Below are positions 6,229 to 6,292 of a stretch of DNA of 6,292 nucleotides, piece after piece. The position numbers and the translations under genes are program-made. The notes under the pieces were generated by a model, which was not told the origin of the DNA, made no database searches, and saw only the letters and a list, made by a program, of their open reading frames with translations. The stretch's first letter is position 1. Every line of letters starts with the position of its first letter. Source of the DNA: Candidatus Parepulonipiscium sp. PG-Nun2H_MBin03 (lineage in GTDB: Bacteria > Bacillota > Clostridia > Lachnospirales > Cellulosilyticaceae); the NCBI GenBank assembly GCA_001995005.1, contig MDJN01000185.1, positions 1 to 6,292 of the forward strand, given 5' to 3'.

Positions 6229-6277
6229 CAGGGTCAAGGGACGAAGTCCCTTGGAGGGGTTTCGCCCCTCCACCCTG
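6229..6277. repeat. 49-nt GC-rich palindromic element, three-way-junction fold
   Basis: An outer stem CAGGGT (6229-6234) / ACCCTG (6272-6277) encloses two perfect hairpins. The first is AAGGGAC-GAA-GTCCCTT (6236-6252) and the second is GGAGGGG-TTTCG-CCCCTCC (6253-6271). Only one base (C6235) is unpaired at the junction. 32 of 49 bases are G or C, in surroundings that are mostly A and T. No transposase, no clear target-site duplication and no reading frame go with it. It resembles the short palindromic REP/MITE-like units scattered between genes in many bacterial genomes. It could also serve as a terminator or mRNA-stability structure for a gene to the right. The window ends 15 bases further on, so its full extent is not certain. 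Confidence 0.75.
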
Positions 6278-6292
6278 ATTATAAGGATAACT

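Noticed and set aside
6229..6277. CRISPR repeat or tRNA-like gene
   Set aside because: Only one copy is present with no spacer pattern, and the three-stem fold lacks tRNA features such as a T-loop, anticodon arm length or CCA end.

Overview
The window looks like a piece of a low-GC Firmicutes (Clostridia-type) chromosome. The evidence is strongly A+T-rich DNA, Shine-Dalgarno (SD) sequences close to the AGGAGG consensus in front of most genes, and a housekeeping cluster (Sua5/YwlC-type tRNA t6A enzyme, rpiB, upp, comEB-type dCMP deaminase, WecA/TagO-type sugar-phosphate transferase) whose order resembles the ywlC-rpiB-upp neighbourhood of Bacillus and Clostridia. A finer placement, possibly near Lachnospirales, is only a guess.

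Layout. Six genes lie on the minus strand and read right to left: an M18 aminopeptidase (4828-6105), a two-domain threonylcarbamoyl-AMP synthase with a TTG start (3798-4805), ribose-5-phosphate isomerase B (3270-3695), uracil phosphoribosyltransferase (2593-3222), dCMP deaminase (2123-2572) and a polyprenyl-phosphate GlcNAc-1-phosphate transferase (829-1893). The first two are 22 nt apart and look co-transcribed. A good sigma-A-type promoter sits before rpiB, so rpiB-upp-comEB probably form a second unit, with the transferase read through or separately controlled after a 229-nt leader. One plus-strand gene of unknown function (1-810) converges on the transferase gene, and the two share a bidirectional terminator at 809-846.

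Function. rpiB interconverts pentose phosphates that feed PRPP. Upp uses PRPP to salvage uracil to UMP. The dCMP deaminase makes dUMP for thymidylate synthesis. The cluster is therefore a pentose/pyrimidine supply group beside a tRNA-modification gene, a peptidase and an envelope-polymer initiation gene. All enzyme genes look intact with their recognisable catalytic residues.

The unusual content is non-coding. (1) The only SD of the transferase gene lies 52 nt from its ATG, and a 43-nt hairpin fills the gap so that folding leaves about 9 nt of effective spacing. (2) The leader before that gene has a second strong SD with no start codon behind it, and a large AT-rich inverted repeat over the comEB stop. 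(3) A 49-nt GC-rich element at 6229-6277 can fold into a three-way junction and stands out sharply from its surroundings; it looks like a dispersed palindromic repeat. (4) Three adjacent palindromes lie between that element and the aminopeptidase gene. I see no CRISPR array, tRNA, rRNA, transposase or obvious defence system.
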